Origin: Bacteroidota bacterium
Lineage (GTDB): Bacteria > Bacteroidota > Bacteroidia > Chitinophagales > Chitinophagaceae
Direction of reading: 5' to 3'
Length of the DNA stretch: 64,000 bases
Assembly (NCBI GenBank): GCA_023416995.1
Contig: JAEZGI010000050.1
Span: forward strand, 21,614-85,613
This document shows positions 1 to 8,330 of the stretch, in pieces. The notes beneath the pieces were generated by a model. It was given only the letters and a program-made list of their open reading frames with translations. It was not told where the DNA came from and searched no databases. Position 1 is the first letter of the stretch. Each line of letters opens with the position of its first letter. The position numbers were made by a program, and so were the translations under genes.

Positions 1-1
1 T

Positions 2-1402
2 TTATATACCAATTTCGAAGTGTCGGTCGGGAATCATAATATCCCTGAAACCTTTTTTCAATAACCGGTCACGGAAACGCTCCTGGACTTCATATTCACC
101 ATGCACCAGGAAAAGTTGTTTAACCTGTGAAGGATCCTGGCAGGCAAGGAACTGGCTCAGGTCTTCGTAATCGCCATGCGCACTCATACTTCTTATCGAG
201 CCGATCTCTGCATGAACTTCATGTCGAACGCCAAATATGCCGACTTCCGTGGCGCCTGCAAGTAAACGGCCCCCGAGGGATCTCGGTTCACAATAACCAG
301 TAAACAGGATCGTGTTGCGGCTGTTTTCAATTGTATTGCTGATATGATGTTTTACACGTCCGGCGTCTGCCATACCGCTTGCAGAAATGATCACGCAGGG
401 GTCATCGTTTGCATTCAGCAATTTTGATTCTTCAACATTTGTAATAAACTTCAAGCCTTTAAAACCGAAAGGATCGTTGTCTGTTTTTAAGATTCGCTGT
501 ATAGTATTATTAAAATATTCAGGGTATTTACGAACAACATCAGTGGCTTCTATACTTAATGGACTATCCACATAATACCGCAAGGGTGGCAGCCGTCTCT
601 CAAGCTCCAGTTGATTCAATGCAAACAACAGTTCCTGCGTACGTCCTACACTAAAGGCAGGCATGATCAGTTTACCCTTCTTTTGCATGCATGCCTTTTC
701 GATCCAGTCTAATAAAAGATCCGGGGTAGTGTGATGCGTGTCGTGTATACTATCGCCATAGGTCGACTCAAGAAGGATATAATCTGCCTGGGGAAAGGTT
801 TGCGGTGAACGGAGGATAATATCGCGATATCTGCCAATATCACCGCTGAATGTAAGCGCCGTGGTTTTACCACCTTCCGTGATGCTCAAATGAACGGCAG
901 CGCTGCCGATGATGTGTCCTGCGTCGGTATATAATACAGATACATGCTCATCGATCTTATACCATTCCCCATAATCGATGGATTGGAACATCCCGATGGC
1001 CCGCTTTGCATCATCTATATCGTACAAGGGTTCAAGTAGTGGCTGGCCTTTTTGCCGACGGCTTTTGTTACTATACTTCACATCGCTTTCCTGGATCTGT
1101 GCTGAATCTTCGAGCAGTATGGCAGCAAGATCAGCGGTGCCAGGGGTGCAAAAGATTTTTCCCCTGAAACCGTCTTTGACCAGTTTTGGTATTAATCCAC
1201 TATGATCGATATGGGCATGTGATAAGATCAGGTGAGTTACTTGCTCCGGATTGAAACCCCAGGTCCGGTTCATTGGATCGGTATCTGAACCCATACCCTG
1301 GAAAAGACCGCAGTCAAGCAGGTATTTATTACCATTTTTTAAGGTTAGTAAATGTTTTGACCCGGTTACTGTGCGTGCTGCACCATGGAAGGCTATTTTC
1401 AT
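2..1402 (-). CDS. RNA-type MBL-fold metallo-hydrolase (beta-CASP family)
   Basis: A 466-residue metallo-beta-lactamase of the CPSF/Ysh1-like beta-CASP class, which in known members are RNA exo/endonucleases; the true substrate here is unknown. The zinc motif HAHIDH is at residues 62-67, a further ligand histidine lies in GHIIGS (about 163), and the metal-bridging aspartate is in SGDIGR (about 188). The beta-CASP region (about 245-380, with the SASGMADAGR motif) and the C-terminal RMMBL segment containing VHGE (about 436-439) are present, so the protein looks complete. It ends 2 bases from the window edge and lies 18 bases downstream of the DUF4442 gene, probably in the same transcript. Confidence 0.92.
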   Translation of the reverse strand: MKIAFHGAARTVTGSKHLLTLKNGNKYLLDCGLFQGMGSDTDPMNRTWGFNPEQVTHLILSHAHIDHSGLIPKLVKDGFRGKIFCTPGTADLAAILLEDSAQIQESDVKYSNKSRRQKGQPLLEPLYDIDDAKRAIGMFQSIDYGEWYKIDEHVSVLYTDAGHIIGSAAVHLSITEGGKTTALTFSGDIGRYRDIILRSPQTFPQADYILLESTYGDSIHDTHHTTPDLLLDWIEKACMQKKGKLIMPAFSVGRTQELLFALNQLELERRLPPLRYYVDSPLSIEATDVVRKYPEYFNNTIQRILKTDNDPFGFKGLKFITNVEESKLLNANDDPCVIISASGMADAGRVKHHISNTIENSRNTILFTGYCEPRSLGGRLLAGATEVGIFGVRHEVHAEIGSIRSMSAHGDYEDLSQFLACQDPSQVKQLFLVHGEYEVQERFRDRLLKKGFRDIMIPDRHFEIGI

Positions 1403-1420
1403 ATTACAAGTTGAATTGAA

Positions 1421-1906
1421 TCATGCTGACTTACTTTTGAAAGACCAGGTTATCAGGAACTCAGCTATCAAATCACCAGCCTCGTTTCTGCCGGTCGCTT
1501 TTGCAATAACCTTCACGGCTTCGCCCGTTCGGGTCGTTTCATTAATTGCCTTTTGAAACAACTTACCGTCAGAACAGGTAAAGATTGTAAGGCCGGTTGC
1601 TTTACGGGTAAATACCGCCTCCATGTTGATAACGAGCATGGATATGCGCGGTTGACGTTTGTAAACCTGCGCCATTGCCAGTGTGCCTGTACTCATTTCT
1701 CCGGCCATCGCCAGGCAGGCAAAATAAGTTGACCGAAAAGGATTCTGTGAAAACCATTTATAGGGAACCGTGACGCGGCACTCCTGTTCAGTGAATTCTT
1801 TTATTCGCACACCTGAAAAGTAAGCGGCGGGAATTTTAGAAAGAAGAAACAGCCGGAACCTGAAGGGATTGTTTAATAATTTTATGAACTGCGCCGTTGC
1901 ACTCAT
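1421..1906 (-). CDS. DUF4442 hotdog-fold protein
   Basis: 161 residues matching by eye the DUF4442 family, a hotdog-fold group related to thioesterases. The NPFRSTYFACLAMAGE segment (about 55-70) is the kind of central helix that lines the hotdog active site. Function in this family is not established; acyl-CoA thioesterase-like activity is the usual guess. No signal peptide or membrane segment. Placed between lysA (64 bases upstream) and the MBL protein (18 bases downstream), all on the minus strand. Confidence 0.75.
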   Translation of the reverse strand: MSATAQFIKLLNNPFRFRLFLLSKIPAAYFSGVRIKEFTEQECRVTVPYKWFSQNPFRSTYFACLAMAGEMSTGTLAMAQVYKRQPRISMLVINMEAVFTRKATGLTIFTCSDGKLFQKAINETTRTGEAVKVIAKATGRNEAGDLIAEFLITWSFKSKSA

Positions 1907-1970
1907 TTATCACTGTTTAAGATGATAGTGGTCCTGGCCACTTCACTTAAATGTAGTGAAATTTCGGCGC

Positions 1971-3215
1971 TTACAATACCTGGCTACGAAGCAGGTCCTC
2001 CAATGTATCTCTGCGGCGGATTAACCGGGGTTCACCATGCTCTATAAAGACTTCGGCAGGTTTGAATCTTGCATTGTAATTTGAGGCCATTTCAAAGCCG
2101 TATGCACCGGCATTGTAAAATACGAGATAATCACCTTCCCGGACTTCATTTAACATACGATCGGTAGCGAAGGTGTCTGTTTCGCAGATGTTCCCCACAA
2201 CTGTATAGGGCTTTTCGATGCCGGAGGGATTTGAAATATTTTTTATGCGATGATAAGCGTCATAAAACATCGGGCGGATCAGGTGATTGAGCCCGGTGTT
2301 CACGCCAACAAATTCTTTTACTGCTGTTTGTTTAATAACGTTTACCTGGCACACCAGATAGCCGCTTTCACTTACAAGATACTTGCCCGGCTCAAACCAT
2401 AACTCAAGTTTACGACCTGACTTGTTTTGAAAATCCTGGTGTGCAATGGCAATTCGTTCACCGAGCAGTTCTACATCGGTGCCTTTTTCACCTTCTTTAT
2501 AGGGCACTTTGAAACCACCGCCAAGGTCAAGAAAACGTAAATGAGGAAATTGGTAGCTAAGCTTGTATAACAATTCCAGCCCTGTCATAAATACCGCAAA
2601 ATCCTGGATTTCGCTGCCTGTATGTATATGGAGCCCACTGATGTTGAGCTGGTGTTCATTCATTAACGCAAACACCTCTTCCAGTTGTTCAATGGCTATA
2701 CCAAATTTGCTATCCTGGTGACCGGTGCTGATTTTAAGATTGCCCCCTGCCATGATGTTGGGGCGAAGCCTGATTCCTACCGGGTATGTGTGACCGAATT
2801 TCCTGGCAAACTTTGTAAGATTTGAGAGGCTGTCGATATTGATATGTACGCCAAGTGAAGCTGCCTGTTCTATTTCGGCAAAGGCGATGTTGTTGGAAGT
2901 ATAAAGAATATTTGTTGGAGCGAAACCTGCCTGGAGCGCAAGCTGAACTTCATTGATGGAACTACAGTCTATGTTTGACCCCGCCTCTTTCAGATAGCGG
3001 AGTATATTGATGTTGGTGAGTGCCTTGCAGGCATAGAAAAAAACTGCAGGTGTGTTACTGAAGGCTGCTTTTAACTTTTGGTACTGGTGTTTAATGGTCT
3101 CGGCATGATACACGTAAACAGGTGATCCATATTCATGGGCAATATTGATAAGCATGTCTCCTGTTACTGCGGGAGCCGTATTATGCCTGGTTTCGGTTGT
3201 CACTGGGGCGTTCAT
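1971..3215 (-). CDS. lysA: Diaminopimelate decarboxylase
   Basis: Decarboxylates meso-diaminopimelate to L-lysine, the last step of lysine synthesis, using PLP in the cytoplasm. 414 residues, usual length. Visible motifs: PLP lysine in YACKA (K64), HIHTGS at 196-201, the glycine-rich phosphate loop GGGF at 232-235, EPGKY at 275-279, and the C-terminal active-site cysteine in GNICETD (C344) that completes the partner subunit's site. The family also contains ornithine/arginine decarboxylases, but GNICETD and length fit LysA. It follows scpB by 56 bases on the same strand. An aspartate kinase gene for the same pathway is at 29.7-31.0 kb. Confidence 0.95.
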   Translation of the reverse strand: MNAPVTTETRHNTAPAVTGDMLINIAHEYGSPVYVYHAETIKHQYQKLKAAFSNTPAVFFYACKALTNINILRYLKEAGSNIDCSSINEVQLALQAGFAPTNILYTSNNIAFAEIEQAASLGVHINIDSLSNLTKFARKFGHTYPVGIRLRPNIMAGGNLKISTGHQDSKFGIAIEQLEEVFALMNEHQLNISGLHIHTGSEIQDFAVFMTGLELLYKLSYQFPHLRFLDLGGGFKVPYKEGEKGTDVELLGERIAIAHQDFQNKSGRKLELWFEPGKYLVSESGYLVCQVNVIKQTAVKEFVGVNTGLNHLIRPMFYDAYHRIKNISNPSGIEKPYTVVGNICETDTFATDRMLNEVREGDYLVFYNAGAYGFEMASNYNARFKPAEVFIEHGEPRLIRRRDTLEDLLRSQVL

Positions 3216-3271
3216 GCAGTTGTTATTGAATGCTGTTGCTCGCCTCGGCGTTGTGGCAGCAAGATGATTTG

Positions 3272-4657
3272 TTATTGATGTTTTTCCAGGTCTTCGTCGT
3301 CTGTGGATGGGTCCGTGTCCTTCTTATCGATGCGTCCGGGGTCGTCATTCTCACTGTCGTCCTGGTCATCCGAATCATCATCTGAATCGAAGTTTTCTCT
3401 GCCCGGATCGTCGGTATTTATTTCATCTTCTTCTTCGAAGTCATCGTCGTCGTCATCATCATCATCGTCGTCGTCATCATCATCATCATCTTCATCATCA
3501 TCTTCTTCGTCGTCATCTTCAACTTCTTCGTCTTCTTCGTCTTCTACCTCATCATCCTCATCTTCTTCTTCATCACCTTCTGACTCAATATCTTCATCAG
3601 CATCCTCTGTCGCAGGATCTTCCCCGGACTCCTCTGCTGCATTTTGACTGCCATCATCCGCACCAGCTTCAACATCATCCCCGGCAACATCCGGATCCGC
3701 TTCGCTGGTCGCATCAGTTATATCGTCCTGCTGTTCTGCGGGACTCATTGAATCTTCAATCTCTTCTGCAACAGCCGATGCATCGTCCGCTTCAATCTCA
3801 CCCGAATGTTCGGAACCAGTATTTAAATCCACCTGCTCCCCTGCCTCACCTGTAATTCCAACGACCGGAGCATTTTCTTCCCCGGCAATCTCCGCGGAGT
3901 TCGACGAATTCTCCGAAGACGCATCTTCACCTTCAGACTTTTCTTCCTGGCGCCGGGGAAACGCGGCCGCACCGGGATTTAGACGCGCAGTTGTTAGCTC
4001 CCCGTTCTGGGTCACAGCCATCAACTCATTATCGCCAGAGGGTAAATCGCCGTGGTTTGATGCTGCATTGGTGTTTATCCCATCAATAATGGTTGGATTC
4101 ACCGCGGCTTCATCAAAAACTTCCTTCAATTTTGGAAGATCGTCAGGAGAGTTGATTCCAAAATAATCCATGAACGTACGCGATGTAGCGTACACCAATG
4201 GGTGACCAGGAAGTTTTTCGTTGCGTCCGGTTATAACCACCAGTTCTTTTTCGAGCAGACGCTGAATCGCATAATCGCTGCTTACACCGCGAATAGCTTC
4301 AATTTCGCCCTTGGTTACCGGTTGTTTGTATGCTATGATCGACAATGTCTCTAACGCAGCGGTGGAGAGCCTTTTCAGGAACTTTTCACCGTTGAGCTGA
4401 GCCACTGTTTTATGATATTCTTTTTTTGTAAGAAACTGGAGGCCGCCACCGCTTTCCCTTACTTCAAACGGGTAAAATTCCGACCGGTATTTTTCGACGA
4501 TACCGTCGATCGCAGTCTGAATTTGTTCGAGGGTCAGCTTCTCATCCATAAAGCCAAATGCATTGTTTGCCAGCTCGGTGAGCTCGATGGCAGTCAATGG
4601 TTTTTCACTGGCAAAAATGAGTGCTTCAATATGGGGTATGATGTTTCCAATTTCCAT
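3272..4657 (-). CDS. scpB: Segregation and condensation protein ScpB with long acidic tail
   Basis: ScpB is the winged-helix kleisin-binding subunit of the SMC-ScpA-ScpB condensin used in chromosome segregation. The core occupies residues 1 to about 183 and includes the signature AALETLSIIAYKQPVTKGEI (about 100-119) and a second winged helix ending near GHPLVYATS. The remaining roughly 275 residues are low-complexity and strongly acidic, with a run of 17 aspartates encoded at 3440-3490 and a twice-used DDPGR motif near the end. Usual ScpB proteins are about 180-270 residues. No scpA is present in the window. It starts 17 bases after atpG, so the two are probably co-transcribed. Confidence 0.93.
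   Translation of the reverse strand: MEIGNIIPHIEALIFASEKPLTAIELTELANNAFGFMDEKLTLEQIQTAIDGIVEKYRSEFYPFEVRESGGGLQFLTKKEYHKTVAQLNGEKFLKRLSTAALETLSIIAYKQPVTKGEIEAIRGVSSDYAIQRLLEKELVVITGRNEKLPGHPLVYATSRTFMDYFGINSPDDLPKLKEVFDEAAVNPTIIDGINTNAASNHGDLPSGDNELMAVTQNGELTTARLNPGAAAFPRRQEEKSEGEDASSENSSNSAEIAGEENAPVVGITGEAGEQVDLNTGSEHSGEIEADDASAVAEEIEDSMSPAEQQDDITDATSEADPDVAGDDVEAGADDGSQNAAEESGEDPATEDADEDIESEGDEEEDEDDEVEDEEDEEVEDDDEEDDDEDDDDDDDDDDDDDDDDDFEEEDEINTDDPGRENFDSDDDSDDQDDSENDDPGRIDKKDTDPSTDDEDLEKHQ
3425..3600. repeat. Trinucleotide low-complexity tract (Asp/Glu codons of scpB)
   Basis: On the plus strand this is a run of TCA, TCG and TCT/TTC-type triplets; on the minus strand they are GAT, GAC and GAA codons of the ScpB tail. 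The core 3440-3490 is 17 consecutive aspartate codons with GAT and GAC interspersed. Such tracts can vary in length by slippage in steps of three, which would leave the frame intact. Confidence 0.8.
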
Positions 4658-4674
4658 AACGCTGGCAAAAATGA

Positions 4675-5562
4675 TTAACCCTGTAATGCTGCTGCACCAC
4701 TTACGATCTCTGTAAGTTCGGTGGTAATAGCCGCCTGGCGGGCGCGGTTATAGGAAATCTTAAGGTTTCTCAGCAATTCGTTGGCATTTTCAGTCGCCTT
4801 ATCCATTGCAGTCATACGTGCACCATGATCGGAAGCATTCGCATCCAGCACGGCTTTATACAACTGTGTGTTGAGGATCTTTGGCATCAGCTCAGCGATC
4901 AGTTGATCTTTGGCCGGCTCGAAAATGAAATCAACCTTTTTCTGGGCACCTTCTTTAGCCTGGATGCGTGGAATAGGCAGAAAACGTTCAACTGTAAAAC
5001 GTTGAGTAGCAGCGTTTCTAAATTCGCTGTAAACGAGTTCAACAACATCGAATTCTTTCTTTTCAAATGCCTTTACTGCAGCCTGTGAACAAGCCTGTAC
5101 GCTTTCAAAATTCAGTTGCAGGAATATGTCACGGAAAGAAGCGTCAACACTGTATTTATTTTTAGTAAAGTGTTCGTATCCTTTTTTCCCGATTGTCCAG
5201 ATGCGCACGTTACCTTTGGCAGCCTGGGTGGCGTATTTTTCGCGAATGGCAGTTTTTGCCAGTTTAATAATATTGGCGTTATAAGCTCCGCAAAGACCAC
5301 GGTCAGAAGTGATCACGATCATCAGCACTTTTTCAACCGGTCTTTCGGTAGCAAGACTTGAACCACCTCCGGCGGCGTCAGAATTACTGACGATATTGCT
5401 CAATACTTCCTGCAACTTGCGGGCATAAGGACGCATCTGAACGATGTTATCCTGTGCTTTCCGAAGCTTGGCAGCACTAACCATTTTCATGGCTTTCGTG
5501 ATCTGCTGGGTGTTCTGTACTGATTTAATCCGGTTACGTACTTCTTTTAACTGGCCTGCCAT
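4675..5562 (-). CDS. atpG: F1Fo ATP synthase subunit gamma
   Basis: Central rotor stalk of ATP synthase. 295 residues, normal length. The N-terminal helix carries the conserved IKSVQNTQQITKAMKMV segment (residues 13-29) and the C-terminal helix the conserved ARQAAITTELTEIVSGA segment, both diagnostic. The adjacent genes are scpB downstream and a divergent surE upstream; no other ATP synthase gene occurs in the window, so atpG is separated from atpA/atpH here. It has its own likely -7 element 40 bases upstream of the start codon. Confidence 0.96.
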   Translation of the reverse strand: MAGQLKEVRNRIKSVQNTQQITKAMKMVSAAKLRKAQDNIVQMRPYARKLQEVLSNIVSNSDAAGGGSSLATERPVEKVLMIVITSDRGLCGAYNANIIKLAKTAIREKYATQAAKGNVRIWTIGKKGYEHFTKNKYSVDASFRDIFLQLNFESVQACSQAAVKAFEKKEFDVVELVYSEFRNAATQRFTVERFLPIPRIQAKEGAQKKVDFIFEPAKDQLIAELMPKILNTQLYKAVLDANASDHGARMTAMDKATENANELLRNLKISYNRARQAAITTELTEIVSGAAALQG

Positions 5563-5601
5563 ATATTATAGATGATGATATTATTTGTGGGAAATCGGGT
5601 G

Positions 5602-5609
5602 CAAAGGTA
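5602..5609 (-). promoter_or_regulatory. Bacteroidetes-type -7 element for atpG
   Basis: The minus strand reads TACCTTTG, an exact match to TAnnTTTG, about 40 bases upstream of the atpG start. No clear TTTG/TTG is at the expected 19-21 base distance, so only the -7 half is supported. Confidence 0.5.
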
Positions 5610-5723
5610 GCAGAAACGGGCGAAACTTCCATTATTCGACCGTCAAATTTGGCTGTTTAAGTACCCGGCACGCATGATTTAAAACTATTTTACATCCGGC
5701 CGTTAATAATCAAATGATTGGGA

Positions 5724-5731
5724 TAATTTTG
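5724..5731 (+). promoter_or_regulatory. Bacteroidetes-type -7 element for surE
   Basis: TAATTTTG, an exact TAnnTTTG match, 31 bases before the surE start codon. A convincing -33 TTG is not visible. Confidence 0.45.
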
Positions 5732-5762
5732 GCACCCAAAAGGTAGTAATCTCTTCCAATTT

Positions 5763-6548
5763 ATGGCAAAAGCGAAAAAAACAGAACAACCGATCATTTT
5801 AGTCACAAACGATGATGGCATTACTGCCCCCGGTATCCGCAACCTGGTAGAAGCTGTGAAAGATCTTGGAAAGATTGTAGTGGTAGCGCCCGACAAACCG
5901 CAATCCGGCATGGGGCACGCAATCACAATCGGGCAGCCGCTCCGTTTACAGAAGGTGGAATCCTTCGGCGATACCGAAGCATGGTCCTGCTCGGGTACAC
6001 CGGTCGATTGCGTAAAACTGGCGGTTGACAAGGTATTACACCGTAAACCGGATATCTGTCTCAGCGGCATAAACCACGGCGCCAACCATTCTATCAACGT
6101 CATTTACTCAGGTACCATGTCTGCCGCAATGGAAGCAGCCATCGAAAGCATTCCATCCATCGGATTTTCGCTGCTCGATCACAGCATTGATGCAGATTTT
6201 ACAGGCGCGCGGATCTACGCAAACAGGATCGTAAAAGAAATGCTGAAAAGAAAGATGGATAAACACATGTTACTAAACGTGAATATCCCTGCCGTTGAGG
6301 CAAGTCTTTTAAAAGGAGCCAAATTATGTCGCCAGGCCTATGCCAAATACCAGGAAAACTTTTTGGAAAGAGATGATCCCAATGGTCGCAAATATTTCTG
6401 GCTCACCGGTGAGTTTGTGAATTTTGACAAAGGACGCGACACCGATGTATGGGCGCTGAAAAATAACTATGTCAGCGTGGTTCCGGTACAATTTGACCTT
6501 ACGAATTACGTTTTGAAATCAAAACTAGAAAAAAACTGGAAACTCTGA
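5763..6548 (+). CDS. surE: 5'/3'-nucleotidase SurE
   Basis: Cytoplasmic metal-dependent phosphatase acting on nucleoside monophosphates. 261 residues. The N-terminal TNDDGI motif carries the metal-binding aspartates D17-D18, the second ligand motif is SGINHGAN at 101-108 followed by YSGTMSAAMEA, all characteristic of SurE. The ATG is 31 bases downstream of the -7 element. Its stop overlaps the ATG of the next gene by one base (TGATG), suggesting coupled translation. Confidence 0.95.
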   Translation: MAKAKKTEQPIILVTNDDGITAPGIRNLVEAVKDLGKIVVVAPDKPQSGMGHAITIGQPLRLQKVESFGDTEAWSCSGTPVDCVKLAVDKVLHRKPDICLSGINHGANHSINVIYSGTMSAAMEAAIESIPSIGFSLLDHSIDADFTGARIYANRIVKEMLKRKMDKHMLLNVNIPAVEASLLKGAKLCRQAYAKYQENFLERDDPNGRKYFWLTGEFVNFDKGRDTDVWALKNNYVSVVPVQFDLTNYVLKSKLEKNWKL

Positions 6549-6844
6549 TGTTTAAAAGAAACGATCTAAGGTTTGGCCTGATTCTCGGGTTTCTCGGACC
6601 CGTCATCAGTTTTTTTGGTTACTACTTCTATAAGTTCTACCCGACCTTTAGTTTTGGCGAATTTGTAACCGAACTTACCAGAAACAAAGCGCTGGTAACA
6701 GCGATGACCATTCCTTGTCTGCTTTTGAACATCGTTTTGTTCACTATCTATATCAATTCAAAAAGGGACCAAACTGCAAAGGGAATATTTGCAGTCACAC
6801 TGGTATATGCGATCATTTCACTGATCTTCAAATTTACAGCCTAA
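6548..6844 (+). CDS. Small membrane protein coupled to surE
   Basis: 98 residues with three hydrophobic segments (about 10-30, 51-71 and 78-96), so an integral membrane protein with a basic N-terminus. I do not recognise a named family. The start codon overlaps the surE stop by one base, which supports it being real and co-translated. It converges on rfbD, whose end is 7 bases away. Confidence 0.75.
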   Translation: MFKRNDLRFGLILGFLGPVISFFGYYFYKFYPTFSFGEFVTELTRNKALVTAMTIPCLLLNIVLFTIYINSKRDQTAKGIFAVTLVYAIISLIFKFTA

Positions 6845-6851
6845 GGCACAA

Positions 6852-7742
6852 TCATTTAGCAGGACCCGCACCCAACCTTCTGATACAAACATCCAGGCTA
6901 TGCTCCCATTGCGGGATCGTTAATTGATAGGTATCCCTGATCTTTTGTGTATCAAGCAATGAGAAAGCCGGTCTTTTTGCCGGGGTTGGAAACTCAGGTG
7001 TCGTAATCGCCTTTACGGTACTGGTGGCACCAATACGATTTTTGATGGCACAGGCAAAGTCATACCAACTGATCTTGCCACGGTTGCTATAATGATAAAC
7101 GCCGGCTACCCACGCGTCCGGAGATTCAGCAGTTGTTGAAATAATATCGAGAATAGCGGCAGCGAGATCCACCGCATAAGTCGGCGCACCAACCTGGTCG
7201 TACACTACACCGATCTGAGGACGATCGTTCATCAGGCGCATCATCGTTTTCACGAAGTTGTTGCCAAATTCAGAATACACCCAGGCGGTACGAATAATAA
7301 TTGCCTGCGGATCTTCCTTCACAACAAGTTCTTCACCTGCAAGTTTGGAGCGGCCATATTCATTTACCGGATCGGTTGGATGATCTTCTTTATACGGTGT
7401 TTCGGAGGTACCATTAAAAACATAATCCGTGGAAACATGAATAAATTTAGCGCCGTTGCGTTTGGCAGCAGCAGCAAGAATGCCGGGAGCTGTAGCGTTA
7501 ACTGCCCTGGCACCTTCAACATCTGATTCCGCTTTATCAACTGCGGTATAAGCAGCGGCATTGATCACAAAATCAGGAGTGATCGCAGCGAATGTGTTGT
7601 TCACAGCATCAACATCGGTTATGGAAAGTTCTTCACGGTTAGCGAACGTGAACGCAAACTGTGGATACTGAGGTGCGAGCGATGCAATTGATCTCCCTAA
7701 CTGACCATTTGCACCGGTTACCAGGATTTTGATAGCTGCCAT
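6852..7742 (-). CDS. rfbD: dTDP-4-dehydrorhamnose reductase
   Basis: Last step of dTDP-L-rhamnose synthesis: NAD(P)H reduction of dTDP-4-keto-L-rhamnose. 296 residues. Extended SDR fold with the nucleotide loop VTGANGQLG at 8-16, the STDYVF segment at 104-109 and catalytic Y129-xxx-K133. Last gene of the six-gene nucleotide-sugar operon, 9 bases after rfbC. Confidence 0.95.
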   Translation of the reverse strand: MAAIKILVTGANGQLGRSIASLAPQYPQFAFTFANREELSITDVDAVNNTFAAITPDFVINAAAYTAVDKAESDVEGARAVNATAPGILAAAAKRNGAKFIHVSTDYVFNGTSETPYKEDHPTDPVNEYGRSKLAGEELVVKEDPQAIIIRTAWVYSEFGNNFVKTMMRLMNDRPQIGVVYDQVGAPTYAVDLAAAILDIISTTAESPDAWVAGVYHYSNRGKISWYDFACAIKNRIGATSTVKAITTPEFPTPAKRPAFSLLDTQKIRDTYQLTIPQWEHSLDVCIRRLGAGPAK

Positions 7743-7751
7743 GATGTATAC

Positions 7752-8306
7752 TTAATATTCAAAGTTTGTTACCAGCGCATCGAACGTTGAGTTCTGTTTG
7801 TCCTTCTCAGATACAATCATTTTATCCGAAGGGATCTGCCAATCGATATTAAGTGTTGTATCATCCAAAAGGATACCACCTTCACTTTGCTTATTATAAA
7901 AATTGTCGCACTTGTATAAAACTTCAGCCACCTCGCTTAATACAGAGAAGCCGTGTGCAAAGCCTTTTGGAATATACAATTGCTTTTTATTGGCGGCAGA
8001 TAATTCTATTGAAAACACCTGGCCGTAGGTCGGAGAATTTTTTCTTATGTCAACAGCTACATCCAGTATTTTTCCAACCAACACTCTTACCAGTTTCGAC
8101 TGAGCGTATGGGTTCTGTTGAAAGTGCAATCCGCGCACTACGCCGTATTCAGATTTGGATTGATTATCCTGTACAAAACGATCATGGATACCATGCGCAG
8201 CAAACGATTTCTCATTGTATGATTCAAAAAAAAATCCCCGGCTGTCTTCAAACACTGCAGGTTCAAAAACCAACAAACCGGGAATTGATACTTCGGTAAA
8301 TGGCAT
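7752..8306 (-). CDS. rfbC: dTDP-4-dehydrorhamnose 3,5-epimerase
   Basis: Epimerises dTDP-4-keto-6-deoxyglucose at C3 and C5. 184 residues, cupin-type beta fold. Motif RGLHFQ carries the catalytic base H61; K71 (QSKLVRV) and Y131 (VLYKCDN) fit the other active-site positions of the family. 24 bases downstream of rfbB and 9 upstream of rfbD. Confidence 0.95.
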   Translation of the reverse strand: MPFTEVSIPGLLVFEPAVFEDSRGFFFESYNEKSFAAHGIHDRFVQDNQSKSEYGVVRGLHFQQNPYAQSKLVRVLVGKILDVAVDIRKNSPTYGQVFSIELSAANKKQLYIPKGFAHGFSVLSEVAEVLYKCDNFYNKQSEGGILLDDTTLNIDWQIPSDKMIVSEKDKQNSTFDALVTNFEY

Positions 8307-8330
8307 GTGAATATTTCTAAATTGTCAACT

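Noticed and set aside
3303..3855. Plus-strand open frames rich in serine or histidine (114 and 182 residues) opposite scpB
   Set aside because: They are reverse-complement readings of the Asp/Glu triplet tract. The composition is explained entirely by the repeat.
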